Shown here: piece by piece, positions 12,310-22,900 of the stretch | Layout: each line of letters starts with the position of its first letter | How positions within the stretch are numbered: the first letter of the stretch is position 1 | Origin: Fremontodendron californicum | Taxonomy: Eukaryota > Streptophyta > Magnoliopsida > Malvales > Malvaceae | Assembly: GCA_030761205.1 (NCBI GenBank) | Contig: JAULJL010000002.1 | Location: 39,830,814 to 39,894,813 of the forward strand | DNA: 64,000 nucleotides | Direction: 5' to 3' | Notes under the pieces: model-generated | What the model was told of the DNA's origin: nothing | The model's database searches: none | Seen by the model: only the letters and a program-made list of their open reading frames with translations | Made by a program: the position numbers and the translations under genes

Positions 12310-13244
12310 ATGAAAGGGGTTCAAGATATGAGGAATGAATCGGAGGAACGATTGGGTGCTTTGGAACGCAATCAAGAGGAATGTGGACATGAAATCCGAG
12401 AGGTGAAGGAACAGCTGGCCAAATTGCTGGAAATGGTTGAGGATATGAGTAAAAGTAAAGAGGAACTCTCTCAGGGCTCTGCATCGTCTTCGGATCAACC
12501 AAAACCATTAGGTCCAGAACATACAATCCTTGCTGAATCCTGTGCTTGTCAATGCCACAAAGGTTGCAATCCTGATGAAATTATGGACAAAATCGTGAAA
12601 ATGATTAAACCTGAGAGCCTGATACCAAAGATAGAAACCTCGGATCCAGTACCATACCTGCAAACTGTTCTAGGTCCAAACCAGTATCCCCACCCTACTA
12701 TGGTCCAATCGTCCATTGGGATGACCACTACGGGATTCCTGAATCCCACTCCATCACCAACAACTGCAGTTCATACTATTTCCCTCATCAATCACCTTAT
12801 CTAGCATCTGGGATAGGAACCTCGAGCTATGTACAACCTCCAAAGGCCCCGTGTCCAAATCCATACCCTTACCATGCTGTTCCGCCACATCTCCTTGTGA
12901 ACACTCCGGTTCGGACCTTAGTGCCACCACCAAGTGCCCCAACTCCTAGGTTCAGTGTGACTAAGAAACGACAAAGGCCTTTTTATCCCCTTCCAATTAG
13001 CTACCGAGAGCTTCTCCCTATACTGATCCAAAATCACATGGTTGCCTGTATCCCATTTAAACCCATGTTACCACCATATCCAAATGGGTATAATCCAAAT
13101 GCAAGATGTGATTATCATTGTGGAATTGTTGGCCATAACATTGAAGACTGTATAGCATTCAAAAAGAAAGTGCAAACTCTTATAAATGCTAAGTGGTTGG
13201 ATCCAACGACACTGATTGATGAAAGACTGGGAAAACGCCATTGA
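12310..13244 (+). pseudogene. First gag-like module, capsid region missing, frameshifted
   Basis: The module starts with a charged, probably coiled-coil segment (EREQ/EVKEQLAKLLEMVEDM type, residues 10-60). A Cys/His patch follows (CACQCHKGC), then a proline-rich stretch, then a block typical of the C-terminus of Tat-type gag: PLPISYRELLPILIQN, YNPNARCDYHCGIVGH and EDC..FKKKVQTLI. The central capsid domain found in the second module is absent. The first open stretch stops at 12804 and the second opens at 12897 in another frame, so at least one frameshift is present. It looks like an internally deleted duplicate of the gag at 14084-15538, because both have a matching coiled-coil start and zinc-knuckle end. 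A small accessory ORF of the kind Ogre elements carry upstream of gag is the alternative. Confidence 0.6.
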
Positions 13245-14083
13245 GGTGGAAAGACTTCGGTCTTATATGATGTAATAGGATTTCACTTTTTCAATAGCCA
13301 GCTCTTATAGCCTTAGGATGCTAGGAAGAATAAAGTGCTTGTAAAGACAGTTTTAACCACTGTTCAAATTTTGTAAAACATGGTTTATACCGTTGCGAAC
13401 GTTGATATGGGAATGAATTGATTATGTTTCAAATTTATGAGAGGTTGATGATTAAGTTCCTCCGATTCTTATTTCCTCCGTGATATCTTCCCCTTTTGCA
13501 TTTTGCATCCGATCAATTATTGGTTATACCATACATTCATACATGTATCATGTTAGAATCAGGTTGCATTTATGCATTCATAATCAGCATGATTTTTTCT
13601 GTATATATCCATGCATTAATTTGCTTATTACATACGTCATGATTAGCATTAGGTCACATTCATGACACACATGGTTAGCATGATTTTATTTGTATATACT
13701 CTGTATCAATCATTCAATGTTTGCATGTATCATAATTGACACCGTGTTGCATTCATAGGATATATGAACATTCATTGGGAAATATGCTAAAATGCACATG
13801 ATCAGTCATTGCATATATCCATGTGTTGATTTGTTTATTCTTTGTTTGCAACATGTTGGCATTGTGATTGCATTTATTACATATATGGTCAGCATGTTTC
13901 CATTGTACATGTTCATACATCATATTGTTTAGGCTTCATATGCATCAAATGACAATCATGGCTCATTCATCATGACATACATTTGGGGGAAATAAAACAG
14001 AAGTTAGCTTGGCTTTAGGAGTCTTTGAAAGAATTTCCATTTCAAATCAGAAGAAGTACTGAGTACACTTTTAATACAGGCTG
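13245..14083 (+). repeat. Spacer with degenerate CATG-rich repeats between gag modules
   Basis: From about 13500 to 13970 this holds repeats of roughly 100-110 bp with GCATGTATCAT, GGTTGCATTCAT and CAGCATGATTTT blocks. They resemble those upstream of the first gag-like module (11826-12280). The same noncoding type therefore precedes each gag-like module, as expected if a leader plus gag unit was duplicated. Confidence 0.6.
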
Positions 14084-15538
14084 GTGCTATGGAGGATGAA
14101 CAAGTTGCTCGAATGGAAAAAAATGGAAAGGGAACAGAGAGAATTGCGAGAACAGCTAGCAAAGTCTCAAGCAGAATCTAAGGATCAGATAACTAAATTA
14201 ATGGAGCTGATATCCGCCGTAATCAAGGGAAAAGGATACACCAAAAACTTTGTCGCCAGAGAAGGGTTAGAGACACAAAAAGGTCAGAATGAGGTCGTAA
14301 TGATTGATACCCAGAACACAGTCAATGTCCTAAACTCAGATGATCCAGCTGAACAGGCAAAGTTGAAAAGGGTTGCAGTAAATGAGGTTGAGTTGGTAGA
14401 TTCCCAAGGGAAATATCAGTTGCTAGATGAAAGGCTCCGGGTAGTAGAAAATACAGATGTATTTGGGAGTTTAGATGCGAAAGAACGATGTTTGGTCTTC
14501 GATTTAGTCATTCCTCCTAAGTTCAAGATCCCTGACTTTGTGAAATATGATGGGACGACTGATCCATCAGCCCACATCACTATGTTCTGCCGGAAGATGA
14601 CAAGTCATATAGATAATGATAAGCTTTTGATTCACTGCTTTCAGGATAGCCTCAGCGGATCCGCAATTAGGTGGTATAGTCAGTTAAGCAAGGATCAGAT
14701 TCGCTCTTGGAATAACCTGGCTAGGGTTTTTCTAAATCAGTACAAGCATATGACCGACATGGCGCCTGACCGTCTCACCTTGCAAAATATGAAGAAAAGA
14801 GCTACTGAGAGCTTCAAAGAATATGCGTAACGGTGGATGAGCCTGGCCGTCCAAGTATAACCGCCCTTAACTCAGAAGAAAACCACTGTCATTTTTATGG
14901 ATACACTGCAGGCCCCGTACTATGATATACTTGTCGGCAACACCACGAAGAATTTTTCGGACATGGTAATTTCAGGGGAGATGATTGAGAATGCTATCAA
15001 GGATGGAAAAATTGAAGGAGAAAGAACATCCAATACCAAGAAAAAATGGGCATCTGAAAAGAAAAATGAAGATACCCAAGTCGTGGAAGACTTTGCCCCA
15101 CCACCCCAATTCTCTTCGTATCAGCCATTTTACTCTACCCTGAACAATGTCTCTCAAGGTTTTTATCCTTACCAACTAATGACTGCAACTACACCAGAAT
15201 TTACATCTGTCTATCAATCGAACACCCTTGGGAATAATCGAAGGGGGCATAAAAAGCGAAAAAGAAATTAGGTTGACCCGATTCTTGTGACATACAGTGA
15301 GCTACTGCCTAAACTTATCTAGAATCACCTTGTGACACCCATGCAAATAGAGCCTTTGAAGCCCCCTTATCCGAGCTGGTATGATGCTAATGAGTGTTGT
15401 GGGTACCATTCTGGCAATCAAGGTCACTCAACAGAGAACTGCCCCGCTTTGAAGTACAAGGTCAGAGATCTCATCAAGGCTGGTTTGATAAGTTTTGAAG
15501 ATGGGGAAGCCAAGTGTCATAAGAAACATTATGCATGA
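14084..15538 (+). pseudogene. Second gag module (capsid plus zinc knuckle), four in-frame stops
   Basis: One continuous frame of 485 codons encodes a Tat-type gag. It has an N-terminal coiled coil (REQRELREQLAKSQAESKDQ), then a capsid (Retrotrans_gag) domain with FKIPDFVKYDGTTDPSAHI, IHCFQDSLSGSAIRWYSQL and SFKEYA, and a C-terminal CCHC-like knuckle CGYHSGNQGHSTENC followed by LKYKVRDLI. Stops occur at 14828 (TAA), about 14858 (TAA), 15269 (TAG) and about 15319 (TAG). There is no frameshift between them: the open stretches starting at 14084, 14897 and 15332 share one phase. No protease motif follows. Gag would form the virus-like particle and bind RNA, but this copy is dead as it stands. Confidence 0.8.
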
Positions 15539-18290
15539 TCATATTAGGTTTTTGACGCATGTAGTTCTATACACTGTGATGATGAAAGCACTTGTCTCAT
15601 GTTAACATCTACATGAATTAAATGAATTTTGAATTTTAAATTCTTTGTGTTTGTTGTGTTTTAACAATAATTTGAATTTGCAAAAACAAGCATTAAGGAA
15701 TTTTTAATAACGGATAGTCTCAAGAAGATTGATGATCAGTATTACAAATGACCCAATACCTTTTCCCCTCTCTTTAAGTTTTCCTAAGCCTAAATCTCTT
15801 AAACCAAGAACACTTGAAAGACTTAATACTTCAAGGAATATGAATGATTTGACTTCATATAACCATTGTCATCACATAATAAGCAAAGACGTAGATCTTA
15901 GTCTAGGCTATGAACAAAGGAACGAACTTTTTGAAAATTTTCAAATTCCTTGAAATTCAAACAAATGAGACATTTTTTCAAGAATCTAGATTTTGATAAT
16001 TTGGTGTGTGTCAAGATTGTGCTAAAACCATTCATGACCTGTTCCAATGACCATAAAACTTTAAATACCCAAACATCACTTCATGATTAATACCTTGGAG
16101 CACAATGACCAAACTAGATTATCCCTTGTCCCAGAGAAAACTCGTTTTTGGATCATATTTTCCTCGTCTCTACAAAGAACTCAAATTTGAAATTCTGTCT
16201 TTTCAGTACAGACCTAGACTTGCTATGTTCCTCGTTGATACAAATTCTCATGGTTAATCAAATTGGGGCATCATATGTGGAAATGATGGATACATGGTGA
16301 ATAAGGATGGACTAACGCATGAATCATTGTGGCATGCGATGAAAATGAAAAATGAAAAAATTTGTGGTATCATGCATATGAGAATTCGGATGATTCCAAA
16401 GTGCAAAATGAAATTTTGAATATCTATTTCCCCTAGGGATTGCTTTTCAAAGTGAATATTCGTGCTTGACATGAGGAATGACCATCTTTCATATCCTTTT
16501 CGCACAAAAAGAAATTATCCATAGTCACCCCTTTTGAGCCAAAAGAATTTTTTCTTCTTTGAACCCTGATCAAGGATCACCCTTTACACTGGGGGCAAAT
16601 GCGAGGAAAGATCTTTTTAAAGATCATTGATAAATGAGTCCTAGCTCAAAAACAGATACAAAGCAAATGGAAACCCGAATAAATACGGGCTCACTCTGTC
16701 AAAGAAAAAAGAAGAGGAAAAGATGGCGAAATGAAAGCCAAAAAAAAAAACAGACAAAAAAAAAGAGAAGTGTGTGAAAAGACATGGCAAATTGAAAGCA
16801 AAAAGCAAGGAAGAGAAAGAGCAAAGTCAAAAGGAAAGAAATGTCCAAGAAGGGACAAATGCTTCAAAGAGAATCCTCCTCAAGAAATGATCCTTGATCT
16901 GATTACCCTCAAACACATATTTTGGGCCTATTTATCCTTTCTTTCTGAACCCTGAGCCATGGCCTACATTACGTGCTTTAAAAGTCCATTTTGATCAAGC
17001 ATGAATATTTAATTTGAAAGGTTTTTCCTCAGATTTTATCCCATTTTATCGAATTATCATTTCACTAAGGAAGAATTTAGAATTCTCAAGTATATGGTAG
17101 AACAAAAAAAAAAAAAAAGAGAGAGAAAATTTGGAAAGAATGAGACTTTAGGGTGAAAACCCAAAAATGGATGGTCTAGAGTGAAAGGGAAGAAGTGGTC
17201 ATTGAAGAAAATTTAAAAATTCCTGAACCTCCCAAAATTGTCAATTCTCATTCAGAGGATTGTCTTCAAAAACTGAAACTTTTTCTCCAAGATTAAACTT
17301 TTCGGTTTGAACATCCCGGCCAATCTTGACGCTTGTCAAAATGCCTTGATATGGAAACTACAAGAATGTTGAATTTGTTTGGTTCTCAATAAATTCATGA
17401 TTTATAAAACTTGTTCCATTTATGAGCCTAGAAGGGATATACATTTTTGTCATGAAGTTTTCCTGGAAAAGCCAGAATCTTGTTATACCAAGCCTTGCCA
17501 ATCCCAGTTGGAAAAACCCAGATTGATACTTAGAGAAATTTCTAACAACGATCATCAGTCTTCAAAAGATTTATACATCACACATTGTGGGGTTAATATT
17601 TTTTGTTCAGAAGTTTTCAAAACGCGAAAACAAATAAAGAGATTTTGAAATACCCATTTTGATGTTGACATGAGACAAGGATTTTTCTAACCCAAAGGTA
17701 TAGAACTGCCAGGATAGGTCTTGCCTTCCAGATATGAGAAAAAGAAATAGAACCCGGTTCAATCTCTGTTGATGAAAGTTTGAAAACTGTTGGGGCAAAG
17801 AGAATAGCCAAAATGAATTGAAGACATACTCTTATTTGAAGAGGAAAAATGAATTTGAAAGGCTAAGCCAAAGTTTAGAAAAACAATCGGGGGCATTTGC
17901 ATCACTCATGAGCACTCATCTCTTTATCAAGCTTTTACATTTGCACAGTGTCGGTAAGCAATTGCATCATTCATGGGTATTTGCATTCGCATTATTCCAT
18001 AAGCATCTGCATTTTACCTTTACATTTACATTCTTCATGGAATTCGCATTTGTGTCATCTCAAGCAATTGCATCATTTCTAGAATCATTGCATTTTCATT
18101 ATTGTGTGGTAATTGTAGTTACACCATTCATAAACCAGTTACATGAACACAATTAGTAGGGGCATCTGCATCATGAAACATGGGCATCAATCCAGGCCAT
18201 TTGCATTTGCATTAAGAAATATTTTGCATTTGCACCATGAAGCATGAGCACCTTGTTAAAAGACATGTGCATCTGCATCATTTCTCAAAG
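15539..18290 (+). other. Region where pol is expected; none recognised
   Basis: This 2.7 kb follows gag, where protease, RT, RNase H and integrase would be. No motif of those domains can be read in any frame; the open stretches are under 90 codons and unrelated to them. At about 16600-16860 there is an A-rich part with ACTGGGGGCAAATG, CCCGAATAAATACGGGCTC and long AAAAAAG runs, a composition I associate with the 3' untranslated part of Tat elements. Bases 17880-18290 are rich in GCATTTGCATC-like units. Confidence 0.6.
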
Positions 18291-18800
18291 CTTCTGGTGG
18301 GGATATCCAGAATTTTACAATTTTACAATGAACAAGTCTTCGGTGGTGATAGCTGAAGCATCAGGTGGAGATATCTAGGGTTTTATAATTTTGAAAATGA
18401 GAAATCTTCTTTTGGAGGAGTTACCCAGAATTTTACAATGAGCAAGTCTTTGGTGGTGATAGCCAAAGTTTCTGGTGGGGATATCCAGAATTTTACAGTT
18501 TTAAAAGTGAACAAGTCTTCGGTGGTGATAGCTGAAGCCTCTGGTGGAGATATCCAGGGTTTTATAATTTTGAAAAATGAGAAATCTTCTTTTGGAGGAG
18601 TTACCCAGAATTTTACAATGAGCAAGTCTTTGGTGGTGATAGCCAAAGCTTCTTGTGGGGATATCCAGAATTTTACAGTTTTAAAAGTGAACAAGTCTTC
18701 GGTGGTGATAGCTGAAGCCTCTGGTGGAGATATCCAGGGTTTTATAATTTTGAAAAATAAGAAATCTTCTTTTGGAGGAGTTACCCAGAATTTTATTCAA
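18291..18800 (+). repeat. Tandem repeat, 180-bp period, in the 3' region of the Ogre-like element
   Basis: The anchor TTACCCAGAATTTTA occurs at 18421, 18601 and 18781, exactly 180 bp apart. Each 180-bp unit contains about three related 60-bp sub-units carrying TCTTCGGTGGTGATAGCTGA, TCTGGTGGAGATATCCAG or TTTTGGAGGAGTTACCCAG. Because 180 is a multiple of 3 and the units are nearly identical, frames stay open on both strands (18438-19043 plus, 18383-18694 minus). I treat those as by-products and not as genes. Tandem repeats just upstream of the PPT are a known trait of Tat/Ogre elements. Confidence 0.88.
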
Positions 18801-19029
18801 CATGTGCATCTACATCAAGAAGCATTTGCATCATCTAAGTTAGTTGAATCTGCATCAAGAAAGTTTGTATCAAATCAAGTCATTTACATTTGCATCAAAG
18901 ACATTTGCACCAATCTAAGTCATGTGCATCTACATCAAGAAGCGTTTGCATCAACTAAAGACATTTCCATTTGCATCATGAAGCATTTTCATCATCTCTT
19001 AAAGCTTTCAGGTATAATCGAACTCATTT

Positions 19030-19730
19030 TGCTTCTCAAATGAGTCGAGCCTCGAGATCATCGTCGAGGTCATTTCCTTTCTTGCAAATCGAATTCGTTT
19101 CCTTAAGCCGAGTCGAGCCCCGAGATCATCGTCGAGGTAATTTCTTTTATATGAACAAGTCTTCGGTGGTGATAGCTGAAGCCTCTGGTAGAGATATCCA
19201 GAGTTTTAAAATCCTTTGAAAAGTCTTCTGTGGTGATAGCTGAAGCTTCTGGAGGAGATACCCAGAATTTTAAACACAGCTGAGAACAAGACAGGTTAAG
19301 GCCCCGAGACCATCGTCGAGGTCATTTCTTTTCTTACAAATCGAATTGGTTTCCTTAAGACGAGTCGAGCCCCGAGATCATCGTCGAGGTACTTTTTTTT
19401 TTATTATGAACAAGTCTTCAGTGGTGATAGCTGAAGCCTCTGGTGGAGATATCCAGAGTTTTAAAATCCTTTGAAAAAGTAAAAAGTCTTCGGTGGTGAT
19501 AGCTGAAGCTTCTGGAGGTGATACCCAGAATTTTTACAGTTTTAAAAATGAACAAGACTTTGGTGGTGATAGCCGAACCTTTTGGAGGAGATATCCAGAA
19601 TTTTAAACACAGCTGAGAACAAGACAGGTTAAGGCCCCGAGACCATCGTCGAGGTCATTTCCTTTCTTGCAAATCGAATTCATTTCCTTAAGACGGGTCG
19701 AGCCTTGATTAGTCAGGGTATTCAATTTAA
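19030..19730 (+). repeat. Second repeat array, alternating two unit types
   Basis: Units of the CTTCGGTGGTGATAGCTGAA type (19154, about 19220, 19410, 19490, about 19560) alternate with a GC-richer unit, CCCCGAGAYCATCGTCGAGG, at about 19047, 19113, 19302, 19367 and 19634. The CGAG-containing unit is often followed by CAAATCGAATT and CCTTAAGNCGAG. The pattern is a higher-order array distinct from the 180-bp block before it. Confidence 0.8.
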
Positions 19731-19938
19731 GGACAAAATCTTCAATTTACTGTTTTAAAAAAAAAATTGAAAAAAAAGGAAAAATGAAAAAATAGAAAAT
19801 AGAAAATGGAAAAAAAATGAAAAAATGATAGAAGAATGAAAAAGAAACCCTTTTCCCTTTCCTTCACATGTGATGTCACTGACCGTACAAAATTAGTGTC
19901 AGTTTATCTTTGCCTGATTCCTGATTCTCAGCAATAGC
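19731..19938 (+). other. A-rich segment before the polypurine tract
   Basis: An A/G-rich stretch with AAAAATGAAAAAATAGAAAA-like runs (19755-19840) is followed by about 100 bp of mixed sequence. No gene is seen. Confidence 0.6.
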
Positions 19939-19952
19939 CAAAGAGGGGCAGC
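19939..19952 (+). other. Polypurine tract
   Basis: CAAAGAGGGGCAGC lies immediately before the TGTACACACC start of the 3' LTR, where the plus-strand primer for reverse transcription must lie. The AAAGAGGGG core is the likely tract. Confidence 0.75.
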
Positions 19953-22900
19953 TGTACACACCTAATTTTGTCCGGACCACTAAAACAGGTATGTTTTCTT
20001 CCTAAATTTATGTTTCTGAGTGTAAAAAGACTTTTTTCATCCTGCAGGTGGTACTCCGAGACTTAGTTTAAAGGGGCGAGCATAAAAAGTAAAAATTGAA
20101 AAAGTCAACCCCAAAAAAAGTCAACTCCGAAAAAGTCAACCCCAGAAAGTCAACTACTGAAAAAATCAACCCACTTTCAAAATCAATATTTTAAGCTCGA
20201 TTGAAAAATGGCGAAAGAATTTTGATAATCTGAGGTCTACATTGAAAGATATGGAGTTCGAAAGTTGTCATTTGGAGATTTAGTAGAAAGAAAACCCTAA
20301 TCCGAGAAATTTGGGGAAAAGTGCATAAACGATCAAATTGGTCGAAATTGAAGGTTCCAAATGAAAGATAAGCACTGAATACGGGTAATGGAGAAGTCAC
20401 TTGCAAGAAAAATTGAAAGAAAAGTCAATCCGGGAGAAAACTAAGAATTACGATTTTTAGTGGATTTCGGTGAAATCGGGAAGAATCACAGAAATGGCCC
20501 GACTTGGTAACACCAAAGCCCCCAATGGATGAAGAATGATTAAAAAGGATAGCCCAAGGCTCAGTTTGAAGAAAATCTGAAAATCGGACTTGTTTTGAGC
20601 AAAATCGGATTTCGGAGGCAAAAGGGTAAAATTGGAAATTTTGGAAAAAATAGCAAAATGACTCCGAAAATTCTGAAAATTTTTCAATCTCATTATTAAA
20701 TCATTTGAAAGAGATTTGCGAAAGAAAATCTTGATTCGGAGTTCGTTTGCAAAATGGCCAAATCTCGGGCTTCTTATGTAGTAATTCAAAAAGGAAAATC
20801 CCGAAAAAATAGCAAATGAGCTCCAAATCTTATGAAATTTTGCAAATATCATTTTTAAATTATTTGGAAGAGATTGACAAAATAAAATCGTGATTCGGAG
20901 TTCGTTTGCAAAATGGCCAAATCCCGGGCCTCCTATACAATAATTCAAGAATACAAATCTCGGAAAAATAGTAAATGGACTCCAAAAATTCTGAAATTTT
21001 TCAAATCTCATTTTTAAATTATTTTTAAAATATTGGCAAAAGAAAATCTTGATTTGGAGTTAGTTTGCAAAATGGTCAAATCCCGGGCCTCCTATGCAGT
21101 AATTCAAGCCGATAAATCCCGAAAAAATACCAAATGAGATCCAAAAATTATGAAAACTTCCAGATCACACTTTTTAATTATTTTGAAGAGATTGGTGAAG
21201 AAAAATCTTGATTTGGATCTCGTTTAAAAAATGGTAAAATGTAGGGGCATAAAAGGACATTTTTGGAAGAAAAAATCCAAATAAATAGCAAACGGACTCG
21301 GATAATTTTTAAAACTTCCAGAACTCAATATTTTATTATTTTGGAAGTATTAAAAAAATAAAAATTTAATTTGGAGTCCGTTTGATATTTATTTGCATCC
21401 GGGGGGCAAAACGGTCATTTCACCCAAGCAACCAAAAAGGGCTTCTTTGGGCCTTTCAAAAAATCAGAGTTGGGCTGGAAAAGAGAAGTACTGGCCTGCC
21501 CAGGCCCAAAGGAAGGAGGAAGCTTCTGATTTTTCAATCAAATGGCTAAAAATCAAGAGTTAGTTAGAGATTCTCTTTGATCAAGCCATGGTGATTAAGC
21601 CACATAGGCCAAGAGAGATGTCAACATTATTCTTAAACAGCTGTAATTTGAGAGAGCTGATATGCTAATCTAAAAGTGGTAATTTCATGATTTTTTCACC
21701 TCGAATTATTAGCCATTTGATGGGAAATTGGTTAAAAAAAAATAACAACACCTTGAGAAATATAGAGGGCCATTCGGCCAGCATGTGAGGGGGGTTAGAA
21801 ATTTCATTTTTCATCTTCATTTTGCTGAGTTATTTTAGTTTTTACTTGGTTTTTCTCTCCTTGGTTAAAAGCAAAAAAGAAAAGTTTAGAAAAGAAAGGA
21901 AAGTTTGAAGAGATAAAGCTTGAAAGATAGCTTCTTGGGGTTGCCCTTGAGCACCAACTCTTGCACTTTTTTGATTTTCCATTCTTGTTTTTGCTATTTT
22001 AATTTCTATTTCGTGAGTTTCCATTTTAAATAAATGTTTTTTATTGTTCTTTTTAACTTCTTCCTTCATCTCCTTCTTGAATATATTTTTTACAATTTTT
22101 TTTTACAATAAACTCACCATGGCCAAATGGCCTACATTATTTAGTTAAGTTGCTGTTTTGATTTATTTTACCATATTGTTTATGTTATTTTCTTTGATCT
22201 TGGTGTTTTAAATGTTATTTTACTTCATATTCTTGAGTTATATTTTAATTTTGTTGCTTTGTTTGTTGCCATTTATGTTTTAAATATCATGTTTTTGCAT
22301 TTTTAATTTTCTGTTTTCATAATGTTTAAATTTGAGCATGTTTTGGATTTAGTATATCAAGTGTTTGTGAAAATGCTTGTGTGGTCTTTGCATGATTTGA
22401 GTATTATATCTTAGTTGAGCATGTTTTAGATTTAGTTTATTAAGTGTTTGTGAAAATGCTTGTGTGGTTTTTGCATGATTTAAGTGTTATATTTTAGTTG
22501 AGCATGTTAGTATACCAAGTGTTTGTGAAAATGCCATGCTTGTTGGAGCTTGAGGCCATTTGGCTACTCCATGTGTTTTGCATTGTGTGTTGCATTTTTG
22601 CCATGTTAGTTGGTAGGTTTTTGAATTTGCATGACATTTGATTTAGTTTTGCATGCTAATATACCAAGTGTTTGTGAAAATGTCATGTTTGCTAGTTACA
22701 TTATTCCATTCGGCCACCCTTGGAATTTTTGCATTTTATGTGCATTCTTGCCATGTTAGTTGATAGGTTAGTATTTGCATGATATTTGGTTGAGTTTTTA
22801 GTTTAAGCATGCTTTGTGTTTGTGAAAATGCCATGCATATTTTAGTTATCAAGTTTGGTTTATTTGCCATGCATGTTCATGCATTCTAGGTCTAGGTTAT

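Noticed and set aside
16731..16955. Lys-rich frame of 74 codons in the giant element
   Set aside because: A-rich repeat-like sequence with no domain.
18383..19043. Open frames of 201 codons (plus) and 103 codons (minus)
   Set aside because: They are by-products of a 180-bp tandem repeat inside the retrotransposon, and no domain is present.
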